Assembly (NCBI GenBank): GCA_029262355.1 | Contig: JAJCZO010000249.1 | Location: 1-57,024 of the forward strand | Source: Deltaproteobacteria bacterium | GTDB taxonomy: Bacteria; Desulfobacterota; Binatia; UBA12015 | Length of the DNA: 57,024 nt | Direction: 5' to 3' | Shown here: positions 52,618 to 57,024 of the stretch, in pieces | How positions within the stretch are numbered: the stretch's first letter is position 1 | Layout: each line of letters opens with the position of its first letter | The notes under the pieces: model-generated | Seen by the model: only the letters and a program-made list of their open reading frames with translations | Databases searched by the model: none | Told to the model about the DNA's origin: nothing | Made by a program: the position numbers and the translations under genes

Positions 52618-53082
52618 ATGGGAGAGAAGCGCTCAAGAACCGCGAACGCGACACGCGTGCGTCGCGCCCGTCGCGAGGACATCGCAACCCTGGTCGAGTT
52701 CGTGGGCGGCCCCCCGGCGGGCCGGGTTCGAGCCCTTCGACGCCTGCTCAAGACGCTGACGACCGACATCTACGTGATCGACCGAGACGGCGCGCTCAGC
52801 GGCGTCATCGCCCTGCACTATCGGCGCAGCCTCGCCCACGGTGGACTGCTGGCAACGATCGATGCAATGCTGTCGTTGCGCTCGGGTGACGATGCCACGG
52901 GCGAAGACCTCGCCCTGCTGGCCGACTGCGCGCACACACGGGCCCTCAAGCGCGGCTGCGTTGGAATCGACTCCAGCGTCTCCGCACCGGACGCCCGCGA
53001 CACACTGCGCAAGAACGGATTCGAAGTAGGGCCGCAACAGCTGGGCCGGTCGCTCAGGTTGGAGGAGGAGGACGAAGGATGA
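52618..53082 (+). CDS. GNAT-like acetyltransferase
   Basis: 154 aa. GNAT-type pattern: R-RARREDIATLVEFV at the N-terminus, strand IYVIDRDGALSGVIAL, a central LATIDAMLSL strand and the final helix LADCAHTRALKRGCVGID, with NGFEVG closing the fold. The acetyl-CoA pyrophosphate loop is not well conserved, so activity is uncertain. Start ATG. It overlaps the next gene by 4 bp. Confidence 0.65.
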   Translation: MGEKRSRTANATRVRRARREDIATLVEFVGGPPAGRVRALRRLLKTLTTDIYVIDRDGALSGVIALHYRRSLAHGGLLATIDAMLSLRSGDDATGEDLALLADCAHTRALKRGCVGIDSSVSAPDARDTLRKNGFEVGPQQLGRSLRLEEEDEG

Positions 53083-53570
53083 CGAAGTTCATCATCGGGT
53101 TGCTGCTGGGATTGATCGTCGGAATCGGAGGAACGGCTACGTTCCTCATCAGCGCCGGCGGTGGCGACTACCTCGTCGGGACCAGTCCGCGCGTTCGCGA
53201 CCTGGAATCGTCCCTCAAGAACGCGGATCAGGAACGCGAATGGCTGCGCGGGCAGCTGCGTGACTCGAGCCAGATGATCGTAAAACTCGAATCGCGCTTC
53301 ATCGCGCTCGCGACGCGATTCGAGGATCTCGGGTCACATGCGGCGACCTTGCTGGGCGCGCCACCCACCGCCGACGAGACGAGCGACGGTCCACCCGCGA
53401 CCGGGGAGGCTACGGCCCCTGCTCCGCAACCAACCGCGACGCCGATGCCGACCCAGGACCCAACCACGCCAACGCCGCAGGCCGCGGACGCCCATTCCAC
53501 GGGTCAGCTCGACCCAGACACTGCGCCCGAGGGGCACGGCGCAGCCACCGCGCCCCACGAAGACGACTGA
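53079..53570 (+). CDS. Membrane-anchored coiled-coil protein with Pro/Thr-rich tail
   Basis: 163 aa. One N-terminal membrane helix (FIIGLLLGLIVGIGGTATFL), then a coiled coil (RVRDLESSLKNADQEREWL and following, about residues 38-85) and a disordered Pro/Thr/Ala-rich tail that starts near residue 93. No family recognised. It could be a structural anchor on the outside of the inner membrane. Start overlaps the GNAT-like stop (ATGA). Confidence 0.68.
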   Translation: MTKFIIGLLLGLIVGIGGTATFLISAGGGDYLVGTSPRVRDLESSLKNADQEREWLRGQLRDSSQMIVKLESRFIALATRFEDLGSHAATLLGAPPTADETSDGPPATGEATAPAPQPTATPMPTQDPTTPTPQAADAHSTGQLDPDTAPEGHGAATAPHEDD

Positions 53571-53585
53571 GTAACGGCAGGAGGC

Positions 53586-55409
53586 CTACTCGACCTTGCA
53601 GTTCGTGACGTACCGCTTGTCCGGGTGCCGGGTGATGCATGACATCCGGCCCGATGCGCTCTCGGCCGGGAACGACACTCGAACCTCCAACTCTTCGTCG
53701 ACCAAATCAGCCAGCATGCGATCCTTGACGCGAAGAGCGATCCGAGTCGCGTTTGGTCCGTACTTGCGCAGCGTCGCCGCCACGTTGTCCTGGTCGTAGT
53801 GTCCGGTCGTCCCGCTCTTGTTCAACCGAATCTGACTTCCGGGAATCGATGCACGATAGGTGCTCGTACTCGAGACCAGGTCGATGACCACATCCTGTCG
53901 AAGATCCTTGACCCACGGAGGGAACGTCACCCGAACGACGGCGTTCGCCTTGCCCCATCGGTTGACTACGATCCTCGCGTTGCCCTCGAGCGAGGTGCAG
54001 GTCGCACTCGGATCGGCCGAAGAGTCACAGGCGTCACACAGGTCACCCATGCCGTCCGCATCCGCGTCCCCCTGCAGCGAGTTCGGCATGTCCGGACAGT
54101 TGTCCTGAGCGTTGTCGACTCCGTCACCATCGGCGTCTGTTACCGCCGGAGTCGGCGGGCCGGGTGCCGGCGTGGGTGTCGGTGTCGGTGTCGGCGATGG
54201 GCCCGGCTGTCCCTCGTTGTCGTAAAGATAGGCCACGGCACCCTTGTCGTAGTCCTTCAAACCGCCGCCACGGCCGTCGAAATGCGCCATCCAGAACATC
54301 GTGGCGTCCGTGATGAACGGATCGTTCGTCGTGCCGAGGTGACCATCCCACGAGTGCGCGAACCCGATCGCGTGCCCAACTTCGTGGGTCACGATCTCGT
54401 GCAGGTTCGTCTCGTTCCAGAACCAGCAGCTATTCCAGCCGTCGTTGAAGACGACCGCGCCGCCGGTGATCTCTCGGTACGGGGTACCGCCCCTGGCGCT
54501 TGCCGTGGCGCAGAAGCCACCTACGGCAAGAGCGCCGCCACCGCAGCCGGTAGGGTCGGCGACCTGCTCCTTGGGATCGTCGAAGCTCACCGTGATGTGG
54601 CCCGGATTACACACGAAACCGGGCCCCTTCTTCGTGCCCTGATAGTCGATCTGGAACTCGGAACCGGCTTGGCCGTTCCACGCGTCGGCCCCCTGCTCGA
54701 CGATCCGTTCGCCCGCCTGCTTGCCGAGAGCCCGATCGCCCGCAACGTCACCCCAAATCGCAACCGGAAGATCGAACCAACGAGACCCAGGTTCCATCAG
54801 TCGGAAGTTCGCCTGCGCCTGCGAGATGCCCTCGAGGCGCGGCGCGTTAGGCTGGAGTCGACCCGCGAGTCGAACGGCGCCGCGCGCACGACGGTTGCCC
54901 GTCGCAAGGCCACGCTGAAAGGAAGAGAGCGTCTGTCGGCTACGCCCACCGCCTTTGCGAATACGTGACAACACGACTCGACCGTCGTCGAGGATCTCGG
55001 TATCGAGTTTTCCGATCGCCATGTGCTGCGTGCGCAGGCGCCCACGTCCCGCGCGCTCCACATACGCGACTACGGTCTCGCCCACTCGATACTCCGGCGA
55101 CCCAAACGCCCACTGCGTGTCGAGGCCCACGCGCCCGCCGACCTCATGAAGCACCAGACGCTCACCGGCAACGGCGCCCTTGTAGCCTTCCTGCACGTGC
55201 AGTGTCACTTCCGTCGTGATCTGCGAACGATCGAGTTCCGCAACACTGCGAATTCGTTCGACCGTCGCAAGCACCACTGCATCCGCGGCGTCGGCCATCT
55301 CGTCTGGATCAGGTACGATCCAGGACGTCGCTGCCGCGGGCACGGCGGCAAGCGTGATGGCGACGACGAGCGCGAGTCCCCAATTCCCCAGTCTCAGTCG
55401 CATGGACAT
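53586..55409 (-). CDS. Secreted matrixin-type metalloprotease with thrombospondin-3 repeats
   Basis: 607 aa. Signal peptide residues 1-28 (GLALVVAITLAAVPAAA). The zinc site is THEVGHAIGFAHS (His342, Glu343, His346, His352), the long HExxHxxGxxH form of metzincins; the ATMFW segment near Met371 may be the Met-turn. After a PT-rich linker (405-420) comes a calcium-binding thrombospondin type-3 repeat (DADGDGVDNAQDNCPD) and a ~150-aa C-terminal beta domain. An exported protease; substrate unknown. It is monocistronic and opposes the coiled-coil protein gene. Confidence 0.9.
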   Translation of the reverse strand: MSMRLRLGNWGLALVVAITLAAVPAAATSWIVPDPDEMADAADAVVLATVERIRSVAELDRSQITTEVTLHVQEGYKGAVAGERLVLHEVGGRVGLDTQWAFGSPEYRVGETVVAYVERAGRGRLRTQHMAIGKLDTEILDDGRVVLSRIRKGGGRSRQTLSSFQRGLATGNRRARGAVRLAGRLQPNAPRLEGISQAQANFRLMEPGSRWFDLPVAIWGDVAGDRALGKQAGERIVEQGADAWNGQAGSEFQIDYQGTKKGPGFVCNPGHITVSFDDPKEQVADPTGCGGGALAVGGFCATASARGGTPYREITGGAVVFNDGWNSCWFWNETNLHEIVTHEVGHAIGFAHSWDGHLGTTNDPFITDATMFWMAHFDGRGGGLKDYDKGAVAYLYDNEGQPGPSPTPTPTPTPAPGPPTPAVTDADGDGVDNAQDNCPDMPNSLQGDADADGMGDLCDACDSSADPSATCTSLEGNARIVVNRWGKANAVVRVTFPPWVKDLRQDVVIDLVSSTSTYRASIPGSQIRLNKSGTTGHYDQDNVAATLRKYGPNATRIALRVKDRMLADLVDEELEVRVSFPAESASGRMSCITRHPDKRYVTNCKVE

Positions 55410-55674
55410 GGCTGGGAGAGCAACGGAGATGCCATGACTGGATCGACGACATTCAACGGGGAAAGCCGCATTTGGCCCCCAGACCCGATAGTCTGTTGGG
55501 GGTCTTCCCGTGACACGCGGCGAAACCGTGACGATTGCCGAGCTGCGTCACCCCCCGGATCGACCGAACGCCTTGCGTAGGCGGAAGGACGACCCCCCAC
55601 GAGACCACATGCCAGGAAGGAATTCAGCCGCGCCACCGCTTCTGCAAGGCGATGAAGTGTGGTTGAATCTTGGC

Positions 55675-56418
55675 GTGGCGATCGACCTCACCTGCCTCGG
55701 CACCAGTGACGCCTTCGGATCCGTCGGCCGACACAATGCGGGGTACCTCGTCGAAACCGGAGCGACGAAACTGCTGCTCGACGCCGGCCCCAGCATCCTG
55801 GCCTCCATGAAGGGGCAGGGACGGGCCCCGGACGAGATCGACGCGGTCGTGATCAGCCATCTGCACGGCGACCACTTTGCGGGAATTCCGTTCCTGCTGC
55901 TCGAGTTCACCTATCAGTCGCGACGCCAGAGACCTCTGGAGATCATCGGGCCACCCGGCACCGAGGAGCGCGTCTACACGCTCTATCAGACGCTCTACTC
56001 AGAGCGCCGCGGCGAGGCACCGCCCTTCCCCATTCGCTTCACCGAGGTGCGGGACCGCAGTGTGATTGAGGTGGCGGACGCGCGCATCGAGAGCTTTCAC
56101 GTGCCGCATCAAGAGGCCGAGCTCTCGCTCGGTCACCGCGTCGTCGCGGGCGGGACGTCCCTCGTCTACTCCGGGGACACCCCATGGACGGATGACCTCA
56201 TCCGTCAGTCCAGCGGCACCGACCTCTTTCTCTGCGAGTGCTCGGCCTTCGACAGCGACGTCCCGCGCCACGTGCGCTACGTCGAACTCGAGCGAAATCG
56301 GAAGCGCCTGGAGTGCGAAGAGCTTCTACTGGTCCACATCGGCAGTGAGGTCCGCCAGCGCGCCAAGGAGATCGAGCTGCCCCTCGCAGACGACGGAATG
56401 AAGAAGACCGTCGGCTAG
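55675..56418 (+). CDS. MBL-fold (RNase Z-like) metallohydrolase
   Basis: About 247 aa from GTG at 55675 (start not certain; the frame is open to 55510, but the extra 55 residues look non-coding). Metal ligands are the HLHGDHFAG motif, His in VPHQEAELSLGHRV, Asp in YSGDTPWTDDL and His in LLVHIGSEVRQR, as in RNase Z and arylsulfatase-like proteins of this fold. The N-terminus IDLTCLGTSDAFGSVGRHNA is typical. The substrate cannot be assigned. Convergent with the glycosyltransferase gene at the window end. Confidence 0.83.
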   Translation: MAIDLTCLGTSDAFGSVGRHNAGYLVETGATKLLLDAGPSILASMKGQGRAPDEIDAVVISHLHGDHFAGIPFLLLEFTYQSRRQRPLEIIGPPGTEERVYTLYQTLYSERRGEAPPFPIRFTEVRDRSVIEVADARIESFHVPHQEAELSLGHRVVAGGTSLVYSGDTPWTDDLIRQSSGTDLFLCECSAFDSDVPRHVRYVELERNRKRLECEELLLVHIGSEVRQRAKEIELPLADDGMKKTVG

Positions 56419-56419
56419 G

Positions 56420-56443
56420 CGCGCCCGGCCGGAGCGGGGCGCG
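56420..56443 (+). terminator. Hairpin after the MBL-fold gene
   Basis: CGCGCCC pairs with GGGCGCG around a 10-nt loop, 1 bp after the stop codon. There is no T-tract; it may end transcription weakly. Confidence 0.35.
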
Positions 56444-56485
56444 TACCCGATGCGACCCGCATCCAGAGGAGGGGGCAAGAACGGC

Positions 56486-57024
56486 TCACTGGCGCCGACG
56501 ACGGCCTTCCGCGATTGCGTCGTCGAGCAGTGCCGAGACCTCGTTGGCCTGGTGGCGCCGATCGAACGTCTGGATCACGTCTTCGTTGGCCCGCGCTGGG
56601 ATACCACCGTTTCGATACTCATAAACGAACTGCGCGAGCTCAGCGCGAATCCCCGCGACATCGTTCGGATTCACCACGCGACCAACGCCTGCGCGATCCA
56701 GGATCGACGTCGTGGATCCCGGGATGGTCAGCGCCAGGATCGGCTTGCGCGTGTACAGGTACTCGAACATCTTGCCCGGAAGCTTCACGCCGCCCGACTC
56801 CTTCGCGGGAATCTGGCACAACATCAACGCGTCGCTCTCCGCGACGAGTTGCACGACGCGCTCGTGGGGCATGTACGCGTGAAAGCGAACGACGTCACCG
56901 ATGCCGTACTCCTCGATCGCGCTGTCGTAATGGGGCTGCCGCTTCGTGCCGAGGAAGTTGATGCGGAGGATCTTTCTCGCCTCCGGGTCGGCCTCCAGAA
57001 GCTGATTCACTGCCCGCAAGAACG
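56486..57024 (-). CDS. Glycosyltransferase family protein, 5'-truncated by window edge
   Basis: Only the C-terminal ~179 residues are in the window; the open frame runs off the right end, so the true start lies beyond 57024. GT4-type features: VRFHAYMPHERVVQLVAESDALML, a substrate loop ESGGVKLPGKMFEYLYTRKPILAL and a final helix. Belongs to lipopolysaccharide, exopolysaccharide or protein glycosylation. The window does not show a neighbouring glycan cluster on this side. Confidence 0.85.
   Translation of the reverse strand, partial: FLRAVNQLLEADPEARKILRINFLGTKRQPHYDSAIEEYGIGDVVRFHAYMPHERVVQLVAESDALMLCQIPAKESGGVKLPGKMFEYLYTRKPILALTIPGSTTSILDRAGVGRVVNPNDVAGIRAELAQFVYEYRNGGIPARANEDVIQTFDRRHQANEVSALLDDAIAEGRRRRQ

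Noticed and set aside
54175-54192. Short tandem repeat GGTGTC x3
   Set aside because: It encodes the Pro-Thr linker of the matrixin protease and is not a CRISPR or regulatory repeat.

Overview
The window is 57 kb of GC-rich, densely packed bacterial chromosome with about 50 protein genes. I see no rRNA, tRNA, CRISPR array, intact insertion sequence or phage gene. The gene set (B12-dependent ribonucleotide reductase, PilT, two wax ester synthase/DGAT-type acyltransferases, two MMPL/RND exporters, acyl-CoA dehydrogenases, cytochrome P450, UGSC-type selenoprotein, matrixin-type secreted protease) suggests an uncultured, largely aerobic, lipid-metabolising Gram-negative of the deltaproteobacterial grade, such as Myxococcota or Desulfobacterota/Binatota. 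That placement is inference from gene content; no marker gene for classification is present.

Layout. 1-3.3 kb: nrdJ (minus strand) with a long leader and two NrdR-like boxes in its promoter. 3.3-6.7 kb: a DUF721 protein, an M23 peptidase and an unrecognised protein. 6.7-18.1 kb: a divergent catabolic locus. Leftward from a good promoter near 15.5 kb run a YCF48-like protein, an RND transporter, an acyl-CoA dehydrogenase, a crotonase, a membrane glycosyltransferase-like protein and a second acyl-CoA dehydrogenase. Rightward run an acyl-CoA ligase and a pair of hot-dog (MaoC-type) dehydratase subunits. Together these could import or export, activate and beta-oxidise a hydrophobic acid. 18.1-23 kb: a PNPOx-like secreted protein, a second RND protein and thiC. 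23-28 kb: a sulfatase-fold lipoprotein overlapping a large membrane protein, a beta-helix protein and a small membrane protein. 28.4-35.5 kb: recX, a sulfotransferase, pilT, recA, cinA, pgpA and a DCC-family protein. 35.5-39.3 kb: a surface-polysaccharide operon (GT4 glycosyltransferase, sugar-phosphate transferase, DegT aminotransferase). 39.5-46 kb: a DUF5658-like protein, a sirtuin, two WS/DGAT acyltransferases, a P450, an RHH/zinc-ribbon regulator and a phasin-like protein. 46-48 kb: cytochrome c and a pair of ferritin-like proteins. 48.1-49.9 kb: a three-gene operon ending in a UGSC-family selenoprotein. 50-57 kb: Rieske protein, ABA4-like membrane protein, RNA methyltransferase, GNAT-like protein, coiled-coil anchor protein, matrixin protease, MBL-fold hydrolase and a truncated glycosyltransferase.

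The strongest discovery is at 48156-48680. What looks like two broken ORFs is one gene read through an in-frame TGA (selenocysteine) in a U-G-S-C motif. A perfect 8-bp hairpin lies exactly where a bacterial SECIS element belongs. Next in interest are a three-half-site operator over the promoter of the RHH/zinc-ribbon gene (42930-42956), a hendecad-repeat protein beside the wax ester synthases, tandem NrdR boxes, a pgpA gene without a usable start codon, and a ferritin-like protein paired with a paralogue that has lost its iron ligands.
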